A stretch of 5,524 nucleotides of DNA, from assembly GCA_009649835.1 (NCBI GenBank), contig PYCK01000120.1:1-5524 (forward strand). Reading direction: 5' to 3'. The stretch is from Candidatus Methanocomedens sp. Its GTDB lineage: Archaea > Halobacteriota > Methanosarcinia > Methanosarcinales > Methanocomedenaceae. How positions within the stretch are numbered: position 1 is the stretch's first letter; each line of letters starts with the position of its first letter. Shown here in pieces: positions 1 to 5,524 of the stretch. Both the position numbers and the translations under genes were made by a program. The notes below the pieces were generated by a model. It saw only the letters and a list, made by a program, of their open reading frames with translations. It made no database searches and was not told where the DNA came from.

Positions 1-491
1 TTAACAACCCCTTCTTTAAATTCAGCAAGATCCTGCGTTATATTCATAAGACCCCCTGTATCTTCCTGTTTTGTGATCGTCTCCCCATCCTGCACCACCT
101 TGCCGGAGGGAATTTCAACCCCCCGGACAGTAGCATTGTGGAGGACCAACGTGTCATTCCCAATGATGCAGTCAAATACAACAGCCCCGAATCCGATAAA
201 GCACCCCTCACCTATCAGGCAGGGTCCGTGCACAATACTCCCATGAGCAAGGGACGTGCTGCTGCCTATCAACACTTCAGAATTAGAAAGAGCATGGATC
301 ACCACATTGTCCTGTACATTGCTGCCGCTCCCGATAACAATTGAAGAGCCCGGCTCATCTGCCCTGATAACCGCATTCGGAGCCACGAATACATCATCTG
401 CAATGGTTACGTCTCCCACTATCACCGCGGTTTCAGATATCCAGGCGGTTTCACTTATCCTGGGCTGCTGTTTCTGTGGATTTTGTATCAA
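1..491 (-). CDS. Gamma-class carbonic anhydrase, CamH-like, 3' end cut by window edge
   Basis: Interconverts CO2 and bicarbonate, probably in the cytoplasm because no signal peptide is visible (it begins MIQNPQKQQPRIS). The 163 visible residues form hexapeptide repeats of a left-handed beta-helix (roughly residues 12-128). They align from memory with Methanosarcina thermophila Cam: zinc-ligand histidines are H66 (VVIHAL), H83 and H88 (SLAHGSIVHGP). The active-site residues R43, D45, Q60 and D61 match Cam Arg59, Asp61, Gln75 and Asp76. Cam's proton-shuttle Glu84 is replaced by Ser69 and its long acidic loop is missing, as in the CamH subclass. The reading frame opens just after an in-frame TGA, so the TTG at 491-489 is the only sensible start; it has a strong Shine-Dalgarno site. 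The C-terminal helix continues beyond the window. A general hexapeptide-repeat protein is the alternative, but the three ligands in correct spacing argue against that. Confidence 0.9.
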   Translation of the reverse strand, partial: MIQNPQKQQPRISETAWISETAVIVGDVTIADDVFVAPNAVIRADEPGSSIVIGSGSNVQDNVVIHALSNSEVLIGSSTSLAHGSIVHGPCLIGEGCFIGFGAVVFDCIIGNDTLVLHNATVRGVEIPSGKVVQDGETITKQEDTGGLMNITQDLAEFKEGVV

Positions 492-494
492 TAT

Positions 495-687
495 TCAGAT
501 CACCTCATATTCCTGCAGCGGCTTTACAACGAAACTTTCCTTAGCAGTTTTGACCACTGCTGCGGTCGCTGCCTTAAAGCCGGCAAGTGTTGTGATATAC
601 GGGATATCCGTATACTTCGTCAACTGCGCCGAAACCGCTGCCACGTATTACGGTGCTATCTTCAGGCACCAGTATTGCTTTTTTCAT
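495..687 (-). pseudogene. carB: Remnant of carbamoyl-phosphate synthase large subunit, C-terminal tail, frameshifted
   Basis: Only the last ~60 codons of a gene of over 1,000 codons remain. From 641 to 495 the minus strand reads 48 residues including DIPYITTLAGFKAATAAV and ending in VKPLQEYEVI. This is the end of the MGS-like allosteric domain of CarB (family motifs PYITT and LQEY). Just upstream, 687-643 reads PEDSTVIR in another frame, comparable with EDSRVIRR of E. coli CarB. The two frames meet near 642, where loss of two bases (or gain of one) would explain the shift. About six extra residues between AAV and IPY suggest further decay. No CarB-like sequence is seen upstream of 687 in any minus frame. 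The stop at 497-495 is directly before the carbonic anhydrase start, so the ancestral order was probably carB followed by the carbonic anhydrase in one transcript. A functional product is not expected. Identification rests on remembered family motifs. Confidence 0.72.
499..506 (-). promoter_or_regulatory. Shine-Dalgarno site for the carbonic anhydrase, inside the carB remnant
   Basis: On the minus strand GAGGTGAT(C) is a long match to the archaeal 16S rRNA 3' end and lies 7 nt before the TTG start at 491. It overlaps the codons for the last residues (EVI) of the carB remnant. It decides the TTG start, since no ATG or GTG is available nearby in frame. Confidence 0.75.
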
Positions 688-714
688 AGTATATCAAGTA
701 CAACTTGATGTACT
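688..714. repeat. 27-bp imperfect palindrome at the edge of the carB remnant
   Basis: Arms AGTATATCAAGT (688-699) and ACTTGATGTACT (703-714) are reverse complements with one mismatch, separated by ACA. It begins immediately beyond the ATG at 687-685 that opens the visible carB frame. It could be a dimeric regulator's operator, a recombination footprint, or a weak hairpin; there is no T-tract that would make it a clear terminator. Confidence 0.6.
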
Positions 715-718
715 CAAG

Positions 719-743
719 AAAATCCGACCGAAGGGAGGATTTT
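719..743. repeat. Short hairpin with 7-bp stem
   Basis: AAAATCC (719-725) and GGATTTT (737-743) are perfect reverse complements around an 11-base loop. The minus-strand transcript has CUUCGG within the loop and ends in UUUUCUUG, so a weak minus-strand terminator is conceivable. The stem is mostly A-T and the role is unknown. Confidence 0.4.
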
Positions 744-914
744 GTTCTGATCATCCCGGTTATTGTCTTATTTTTGTCCTATTTTGACCAGTTCTGCATT
801 AACAGCAATATATCCTCATCCAGGTCAGAACAGTGGTTTTGGTATAGCAAATGCCATTGGATCATGACTAACAGAGTCCTGTGCAATGAGATGATATGAT
901 AAATTATGACAAGT

Positions 915-922
915 TATTTAAA
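915..922 (-). promoter_or_regulatory. Possible archaeal TATA box
   Basis: On the minus strand this reads TTTAAATA, close to the archaeal TATA consensus. It would place a transcript start near 890 running leftwards toward the carB remnant and carbonic anhydrase. The core TTTAAA is symmetric, so it could also direct rightward transcription toward the porB remnant. Sequence match only; AT-rich spacers produce such boxes by chance. Confidence 0.3.
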
Positions 923-979
923 CATGTTGGCTTATTATGAGAACCACATCCAATCAAAACATAAGGTGTAAAACATGTT
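921..979. repeat. Pair of AACATGTT palindromes 51 bp apart
   Basis: Identical 8-bp perfect palindromes at 921-928 and 972-979 have centres 51 bp apart, about five helical turns, within contexts TTTAAACATGTTGG and TAAAACATGTTAAA. The first abuts the TATA-like box. They could be a paired operator, but 8-bp repeats in AT-rich DNA are weak evidence. Confidence 0.3.
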
Positions 980-1032
980 AAAAGCCGGAAGTTTCATAAT
1001 AGCAGAACTGGAAAATGTGCATATCACCATAA

Positions 1033-1338
1033 GCAAAGATCGAGGGTCCTGCTTACATCCAGATCCATGCACCATGCTGCACGGGATGGAAATTCGAAAC
1101 CTCTAAGACTGTTGAGGTTGGAAGACTGGCTGTGGAGACCGCACTCTGGCCGATGTATGAGATGGTTGACGGAATGATCGGGAAGGTGAAGAAGATCAGG
1201 GATCGCAAACCTGTGGAAGAATATCTGAGGATGCAGGGCAGGTTCAAGCACCTGTTCACCATGGAGGGCGGCGATGAGGAGATTGCCAGGATTCAGGCTA
1301 TCGCAGACTGGAATGCAGAACACTTCGGGCTTGAATAA
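1033..1338 (+). pseudogene. porB: 3' remnant of pyruvate:ferredoxin oxidoreductase beta subunit
   Basis: An open stretch of 101 codons, ending at TAA 1336-1338, reads like the C-terminal third of PorB, which is normally near 300 residues. It begins AKIEGPAYIQIHAPCCTGW, matching the GPA(Y)xxIHAPCPTGW motif whose cysteine is probably a ligand of the subunit's iron-sulfur cluster. Next come SKTVEVGRLAVETALWPMYE and RKPVEEYLRMQGRFKHLF, both typical of PorB tails. The frame is blocked by TAA at 1030-1032, and I see no PorB sequence upstream in any plus frame. The thiamine-diphosphate-binding N-terminal part is therefore absent. No stop or frameshift interrupts the remaining part. The intact enzyme would interconvert pyruvate with acetyl-CoA and CO2 using ferredoxin. 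An ATG at 1132 could in principle start a 68-residue peptide, but no function is expected. A recent truncation or an assembly join could explain the clean frame. Confidence 0.82.
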
Positions 1339-1402
1339 TTAAAAAAAGTGCCCCATATATTACAAATCTATTGGATCATCATAACATAAAAAGGATAACA
1401 CA
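1339..1402 (+). promoter_or_regulatory. Probable promoter and ribosome-binding site of the pycB-pycA-birA operon
   Basis: This 64-bp AT-rich gap precedes pycB. CATATATTA at 1354-1362 is a plausible TATA box that would start transcription near 1383-1387, giving a leader of about 17-20 nt. AAGGAT at 1390-1395 is a short Shine-Dalgarno match 7 nt before the ATG, weaker than those of pycA and the carbonic anhydrase. No clear inverted repeat for a regulator is seen here. Confidence 0.45.
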
Positions 1403-3118
1403 ATGACGCAGGTAAAAATAACAGACACCACTTTAAGGGATGCACACCAGTCCCTCATCGCGACCAGGATGCGAACACGGGACATGCTCCCAATAGCTGA
1501 AAAGCTTGATGAGGCGGGTTTTTTCTCTCTTGAGGTATGGGGCGGCGCCACCTTTGATTCCTGCATCCGGTATCTGAACGAGGACCCCTGGGAGCGGTTA
1601 CGAAGTTTGAAGGAAATTATCAAGGATACGCCCCTCCAGATGCTTCTCAGGGGCCAGAACCTGGTAGGATACCGGCATTATGCCGATGACGTTGTGGTCA
1701 AATTTGTGGAAAAGGCAGCCGAGAACGGTATCGGTGTCTTCAGGATATTTGATGCGGTCAATGATATCAGGAACATGGAGGTATCCATTAGAACCGCAAA
1801 GAAATGCGGTGCACATGTGCAGGGTACCATCAGCTATACCACCAGCCCTGTACACACTACCGAAAGCTTTGTGGAATTTGCCCATGAACTGGCATCACTG
1901 GAATGTGATTCCCTGTGTATCAAGGACATGGCCGGTCTTATTGCACCCAAGGATGCCTATACTCTTATCAGATCCTTGAAAAAAGAAGTAGGGCTGCCTG
2001 TTGACCTGCATTCCCACAGTACCAGCGGCATGGCCCTTATGAGCTATATGGCGGCCTGCAAGGCAGGCGTGGATATCCTTGATACCGCCATTTCACCCTT
2101 TGCAGGTGGTACATCCCAACCTCCCACCGAGACCGTGGTGGCAGGCCTGAAAGAGACAAAATGGGATACTGGACTGGACCTTGCTAAGCTCATCGATATC
2201 AAAGCCTATTTTGAAGAGATCAAAGAAAAATACCGGGGTATCCTGGACCCCATTTCAGAGAAGACCGATACCAGGGTGCTGGTCTACCAGGTACCGGGCG
2301 GTATGCTGTCTAACCTTGTTTCCCAATTAAAGGAACAAAACGCCATTGACAGGTTTGATGAGGTGCTGGAAGAGATGCCACGCGTCAGGGAAGACCTTGG
2401 ATATCCGCCGCTGGTCACACCCACAAGCCAGATCGTGGGCACCCAGGCTGTGCTGAATGTCCTGATGGGGGAGAGATATAAGGTCATTCCAAAGGAAGTT
2501 AAGGAATATGTGAGGGGTATGTACGGCAGATCTCCTGCCCAAATTAATAAGGAGATCATGGTCAAGGTGCTGGGTGATGAGCAGCCTATAACCTGCAGGC
2601 CAGCCGACTTGCTTGAGCCTGAACTGGCCAGGCTGGAAGAAGAGGCCAGGGAACTGGGTCTGGTCAAGAAGGAAGAGGATGTGCTGACCTATGCCCTGTA
2701 TCCCCAGGTGGCTCCCAAATTCCTGAGAGGGGACGCAGTGGAAGAAGAACTGACCCCTGCAGTCCAGGATGCTGTCCAGGCCGGAGCCCGGCCGGTATAC
2801 AACCAGTTCAAGGTTGTAGTGGACGGGGAGGTCTTCCAGGTGGAGGTCGAACCTACCGGTGAGATGGTTATACAGGAAAACAAGCCTGCACCTTTGCCTT
2901 CAGTTGAAGGGGGAATAAAAAGCAGTATGCAGGGTATGGTGCTGGGACTAAAGGTCAAACCCGGTGATGCGGTACAGGAAGGGGATGTTGTGGCAGTTAT
3001 CGAGGCTATGAAAATGGAGAATGACATTCATTCTTCACACAGCGGCATTGTCAGGGAGATTTTTGTGAAGGAAAGCGACTTTGTGGCTGCCGGTGACATT
3101 ATCATGGTTGTCAGTTAG
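1403..3118 (+). CDS. pycB: Pyruvate carboxylase subunit B (carboxyltransferase plus biotin carrier)
   Basis: Transfers the carboxyl group from carboxybiotin to pyruvate to form oxaloacetate, as the B subunit of the two-subunit archaeal pyruvate carboxylase in the cytoplasm. The 571 residues show three parts. A carboxyltransferase barrel (about 1-280) has TDTTLRDAHQSL (7-18), EVWGGATFD (44-52), LLRGQN (81-86), CIKDMAG with the likely carboxylated metal-binding Lys174, and DLHSHSTSG with metal-ligand histidines 203 and 205. A conserved helical PYC/OADA domain (about 290-460) includes VTPTSQIVGTQAV. A biotinyl domain (about 500-571) has EAMKMEN with biotin-accepting Lys537. The linker is short. 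The ATG at 1403 directly precedes TQVKITDTTLRD, the usual start. Oxaloacetate decarboxylase alpha has the same architecture, but pycA and birA follow and no beta or gamma decarboxylase subunit is seen, which favours pyruvate carboxylase. Confidence 0.94.
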   Translation: MTQVKITDTTLRDAHQSLIATRMRTRDMLPIAEKLDEAGFFSLEVWGGATFDSCIRYLNEDPWERLRSLKEIIKDTPLQMLLRGQNLVGYRHYADDVVVKFVEKAAENGIGVFRIFDAVNDIRNMEVSIRTAKKCGAHVQGTISYTTSPVHTTESFVEFAHELASLECDSLCIKDMAGLIAPKDAYTLIRSLKKEVGLPVDLHSHSTSGMALMSYMAACKAGVDILDTAISPFAGGTSQPPTETVVAGLKETKWDTGLDLAKLIDIKAYFEEIKEKYRGILDPISEKTDTRVLVYQVPGGMLSNLVSQLKEQNAIDRFDEVLEEMPRVREDLGYPPLVTPTSQIVGTQAVLNVLMGERYKVIPKEVKEYVRGMYGRSPAQINKEIMVKVLGDEQPITCRPADLLEPELARLEEEARELGLVKKEEDVLTYALYPQVAPKFLRGDAVEEELTPAVQDAVQAGARPVYNQFKVVVDGEVFQVEVEPTGEMVIQENKPAPLPSVEGGIKSSMQGMVLGLKVKPGDAVQEGDVVAVIEAMKMENDIHSSHSGIVREIFVKESDFVAAGDIIMVVS

Positions 3119-3126
3119 AGGTGATC
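3118..3126 (+). promoter_or_regulatory. Shine-Dalgarno site that fixes the pycA start
   Basis: GAGGTGATC begins at the last base of the pycB stop codon and matches the 16S rRNA 3' end. The upstream in-frame GTG at 3121 lies inside this site and so cannot use it. The ATG at 3130 is therefore the better start, suggesting translational coupling to pycB. Confidence 0.7.
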
Positions 3127-3129
3127 CTG

Positions 3130-4626
3130 ATGTTTGAGAAGATACTGGTGGCAAACAGGGGCGAGATCGCTATAAGGGTAATGAGGGCCTGCCGCGAGAT
3201 GGATATAAAGACCGTGGCTGTATATTCAGAAGCTGACAAGCACGCATTATTTGCAAAATATGCTGATGAGGCCCACTATATTGGTCTGCCCCCGGCCAGC
3301 CAGAGTTACCTGAGGAGCGACCGTATAATTGACATAGCCGAGAAAACCGGAGCCCAGGCCATCCATCCCGGATATGGGTTTTTGTCTGAAAATATTGCCT
3401 TTGCAAGTGAATGTGAGAAAGCGGGTATTGTTTTCATCGGGCCATCCAGTGCTTCTATCGAGGCCGCAGGCAGTAAGATAACCGCGCGCAAGACCATGGA
3501 AAATGCAGGAGTTCCTGTCATTCCGGGCATATCTGAAGGCATAGAGGATACATCCCTGGCCGTTGATGGTGCACAGGAAATAGGGTATCCGGTCATTGTA
3601 AAGGCTGCAGCAGGCGGCGGCGGGATCGGGATGAAGATAGCAGGTAATGATGCCGAACTCATAGGTGCGATCGAGTCCACACGCAAGGTGGCACAATCCA
3701 CGTTCGGGGATTCGACCATTTTCATGGAAAAATATCTGAGCCAGCCCAGGCACATCGAATTTCAAATAATGGCCGATTCACATGGCAATACTGTCCATGT
3801 GAATGAGAGGGAGTGTTCTATACAGAGGCGGCACCAGAAACTCATAGAGGAGTCCCCATCTCCAGTAATGACACCTGAACTGAGAGCCAGGATGGGTGCG
3901 GCAGCCATAAAAGCTGCAAAGGCTATAGATTATACCAATGCGGGTACTGTGGAATTCATGTATTCCAACGGGGAGTTCTATTTCCTGGAAATGAATACCA
4001 GGCTCCAGGTAGAACATCCCATAACAGAGATGGTTACGGGCCTGGACCTTGTCAGGGAACAGATATTTATTGCGGGCGGTGAGACACTGGACTGGAAGCA
4101 GGAAGATATAAAGATCAACGGGTGGGCAATGGAATGCAGGATCAATGCCGAGGACCCGTTAAATGATTTTGTCCCCTCACCTGGCAAACTCCTGCGCTAC
4201 AGGTCTCCGGGTGGCCCGGGGATCAGGGTGGACAGCGGTGTGCATACTGGTTATACCATATCCCCATTCTATGATTCCATGATCTCCAAATTAATATCAT
4301 GGGGCCGTAACAGGACAGAAGCCATCGAAAAAATGAGGCGTGCACTGTATGAATACATAATTTCAGGCGTGACAACCAATATTCCTTTCCATAAGGCCGT
4401 ATTGAGGGACCCCCATTACTTAAAGGGTGAACTGTCAACCCACTTTATCGAGGATTTTGATATAATGTCCAGTGTAAAGGACGTGGTTGAACAGGAGAAG
4501 GAAAAAGGAGCGACCCTGGCCTCAGCCATAGGCGCAGATGATCATAAGATCGCTGCTATATCCGCTGCAGTGAGGACATATGTCAGCGGCAGGGAGAATA
4601 TTTCATCTAATAAATCCAGTAGGTAA
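3130..4626 (+). CDS. pycA: Pyruvate carboxylase subunit A (biotin carboxylase)
   Basis: Uses ATP and bicarbonate to carboxylate biotin on PycB; the A subunit of two-part pyruvate carboxylase. With the ATG at 3130 it has 498 residues, near the usual ~490-500. The N-terminal domain begins MFEKILVANRGEIAIRVMRA and has HPGYGFLSEN (79-88). The ATP-grasp domain has KAAAGGGGIGMK (158-169), with Ile where E. coli AccC has Arg in GGRGM. It also has ERECSIQRRHQK (227-237) and FLEMNTRLQVEHPITE (285-300), holding the metal-binding glutamate and catalytic Asn/Arg residues. The C-terminal biotin carboxylase domain spans about 335-445 (ECRINAEDP; YDSMISKLI). The last ~50 residues are charged and poorly conserved. 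It lies 11 nt after pycB and 2 nt before birA. An acetyl-CoA carboxylase AccC is similar, but the direct linkage to pycB settles the role. Confidence 0.94.
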   Translation: MFEKILVANRGEIAIRVMRACREMDIKTVAVYSEADKHALFAKYADEAHYIGLPPASQSYLRSDRIIDIAEKTGAQAIHPGYGFLSENIAFASECEKAGIVFIGPSSASIEAAGSKITARKTMENAGVPVIPGISEGIEDTSLAVDGAQEIGYPVIVKAAAGGGGIGMKIAGNDAELIGAIESTRKVAQSTFGDSTIFMEKYLSQPRHIEFQIMADSHGNTVHVNERECSIQRRHQKLIEESPSPVMTPELRARMGAAAIKAAKAIDYTNAGTVEFMYSNGEFYFLEMNTRLQVEHPITEMVTGLDLVREQIFIAGGETLDWKQEDIKINGWAMECRINAEDPLNDFVPSPGKLLRYRSPGGPGIRVDSGVHTGYTISPFYDSMISKLISWGRNRTEAIEKMRRALYEYIISGVTTNIPFHKAVLRDPHYLKGELSTHFIEDFDIMSSVKDVVEQEKEKGATLASAIGADDHKIAAISAAVRTYVSGRENISSNKSSR

Positions 4627-4628
4627 TT

Positions 4629-5524
4629 ATGGGTCACAGGGAAGATATCCTGGATATCCTCAGGACGAATGATGGGGTGTACACATCGGGTGAGGAACTT
4701 GCCGATATATTAGGTATATCCAGGACAATGATATGGAAGTATATCGTATCACTGCGAGAGGATGGATTTGTTGTGGAATCCGTGACCAACCGCGGTTACA
4801 GGTTGGTAAGCACACCTGATCTGTTGCTGCAGGGTGAAGTGCAGAGGAACTTGAATACTGATTTCATCGGTAAACAGATGTATTATTTTGATGAGATCGA
4901 TTCCACTAACCGTAAAGCCAGGGAACTGGCCCCCGGCTGCCCTGACGGTACCCTCATTATAGCTGAGCGGCAATTAGAAGGCAGGGGAAGGATGGGCCGG
5001 GAATGGTATTCCCCACAGGGCGGGATATGGTTATCCCTTATCTTGAAGCCTGACATCTCGCCTGACCACATCTACCGGTTGACATTGGTGGCGGGCGTAT
5101 CAGTAGCCGAAACACTGGCCGGTATGGGGATTGCAGCACAGGTAAAATGGCCCAATGATATTATCATACATGAGAAAAAGGTCTGCGGGATACTGACAGA
5201 AGTGGATGCCGAGATGGATGCGGTGAACTTTGTGATTGTCGGGATCGGGATAAATGCCAATATTGAACTTGACATGCTGCCATCGATATTGGGCGCCAGT
5301 TCCACATCGCTCAAGGAAGATACGGGTGGTGATATTGACAGGGTCATGCTTGTCCGGCGATTGCTGGAGCGGTTCGAACAGGATTATACCACGTTTCTAA
5401 ACGGGGATTTCAATTCTATCCTGAAACGCTGGAGGGAACATTCGGCGACCTTGAACCGCAGGGTGAGGATTATCACCAGGTTCAAGACAATTGAGGGTGA
5501 AGCTGTGGGTATCGACCACGATGG
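4629..5524 (+). CDS. birA: Biotin-protein ligase with N-terminal HTH domain, 3' end cut by window edge
   Basis: Activates biotin with ATP and attaches it to the carrier lysine, here most likely PycB Lys537. The 298 visible codons have no stop; a two-domain BirA is usually near 320-330 residues, so only a short tail should be missing. Residues 1-60 form a winged helix-turn-helix (EELADILGISRTMIWKYIVSL, then wing NRGYRL). The catalytic domain carries DSTN (91-94), the biotinyl-AMP loop GRGRMGR (118-124; E. coli GRGRRGR), KWPND (173-177), KVCGILTE (184-191) and GIGIN (205-209). The small C-terminal domain starts near residue 275. The ATG lies 2 nt after the pycA stop, with a modest AGGT (4621-4624) overlapping that stop, so it is co-transcribed and probably translationally coupled. 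The HTH suggests it may also act as a biotin-responsive repressor, as in E. coli; its operator is not identified here. Confidence 0.94.
   Translation, partial: MGHREDILDILRTNDGVYTSGEELADILGISRTMIWKYIVSLREDGFVVESVTNRGYRLVSTPDLLLQGEVQRNLNTDFIGKQMYYFDEIDSTNRKARELAPGCPDGTLIIAERQLEGRGRMGREWYSPQGGIWLSLILKPDISPDHIYRLTLVAGVSVAETLAGMGIAAQVKWPNDIIIHEKKVCGILTEVDAEMDAVNFVIVGIGINANIELDMLPSILGASSTSLKEDTGGDIDRVMLVRRLLERFEQDYTTFLNGDFNSILKRWREHSATLNRRVRIITRFKTIEGEAVGIDHD

Larger units (their letters stand above)
688..1032. other. Gene-free spacer between two truncated genes
   Basis: I find no convincing gene on either strand. The longest minus-strand frames begin at 865 (28 residues) and 754 (30 residues) and match nothing I recognise. 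The stretch 901-960 has only 17 G or C of 60, well below the near-50% of the pyc genes. Structure seen: the palindrome and hairpin listed separately, a TATA-like TATTTAAA at 915-922, and palindromes AACATGTT at 921-928 and 972-979. No tRNA, CRISPR repeat or transposase fragment was recognised. Confidence 0.7.

Noticed and set aside
256..708. Long plus-strand frame of 150 codons
   Set aside because: It is the shadow of the carbonic anhydrase and carB remnant; the minus strand carries the recognisable motifs.
662..754. Minus-strand 30-codon frame overlapping the palindrome (stop TGA at 662-664)
   Set aside because: No ribosome-binding site and no recognisable family; its KLYLIYY stretch is simply the palindrome translated. 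It might hide further decayed carB sequence, but I could not support that.
975..1106. Plus-strand frame of about 43 codons starting at ATG 975
   Set aside because: No Shine-Dalgarno site and it overlaps the porB remnant in a different frame, where the PorB motifs are unmistakable.
1336..1350. Possible terminator after porB (TAATTAAAAAAAGTG)
   Set aside because: The homopolymer is A on the plus strand, not the T-tract needed for archaeal termination, and no stem precedes it.
856..1379. Repeat of ATTGGATCAT at 856-865 and 1370-1379
   Set aside because: A single 10-bp match within about 1 kb of non-coding and remnant sequence is close to chance expectation and not tied to other structure.
2284..2667. 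Minus-strand frame of 127 codons inside pycB
   Set aside because: Low-complexity, Ser-rich shadow of a clearly conserved plus-strand gene.
3247..3765. Minus-strand frame of 172 codons inside pycA
   Set aside because: Opposite-strand shadow of the biotin carboxylase ATP-grasp domain; no family motif or ribosome-binding site.

Overview
The window looks like a piece of a euryarchaeal genome, most likely a methanogen or methane oxidiser related to Methanosarcinales/ANME-2. The support is a two-subunit (archaeal-type) pyruvate carboxylase, a gamma-class carbonic anhydrase, a PorB-type pyruvate:ferredoxin oxidoreductase tail, and strong GAGGTGATC Shine-Dalgarno sites. The lineage is an inference from family knowledge; no marker gene fixes it.

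Left part, minus strand (1-687): a gamma-carbonic anhydrase gene runs off the left edge. It starts at a TTG codon just after a short, frameshifted remnant of the C-terminal tail of the carbamoyl-phosphate synthase large subunit (carB). The ribosome-binding site of the carbonic anhydrase lies inside the last codons of that remnant.

Middle (688-1032): about 345 bp, AT-rich in places, with no convincing gene. It holds a 27-bp imperfect palindrome exactly at the edge of the carB remnant, a small hairpin next to it, a TATA-like box and two AACATGTT palindromes 51 bp apart. To its right (1033-1338, plus strand) is an intact-frame tail of porB that lacks the first two thirds of the gene. Two genes that have both lost their 5' parts thus stand back to back around this spacer, which looks like a rearrangement scar (or, less interestingly, an assembly join).

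Right part, plus strand (1403-5524): a tight operon pycB-pycA-birA. PycB carries the carboxyltransferase and biotin-carrier domains, PycA is the biotin carboxylase, and BirA is the biotin ligase, with an N-terminal helix-turn-helix, that attaches biotin to PycB Lys537. Together they make oxaloacetate from pyruvate, bicarbonate and ATP, feeding the biosynthetic partial TCA cycle. The carbonic anhydrase could supply the bicarbonate. BirA is cut by the right edge shortly before its expected end.

I see no CRISPR array, tRNA, rRNA or complete mobile element, and no previously undescribed system. The part most worth a second look is the scar between the two gene remnants.
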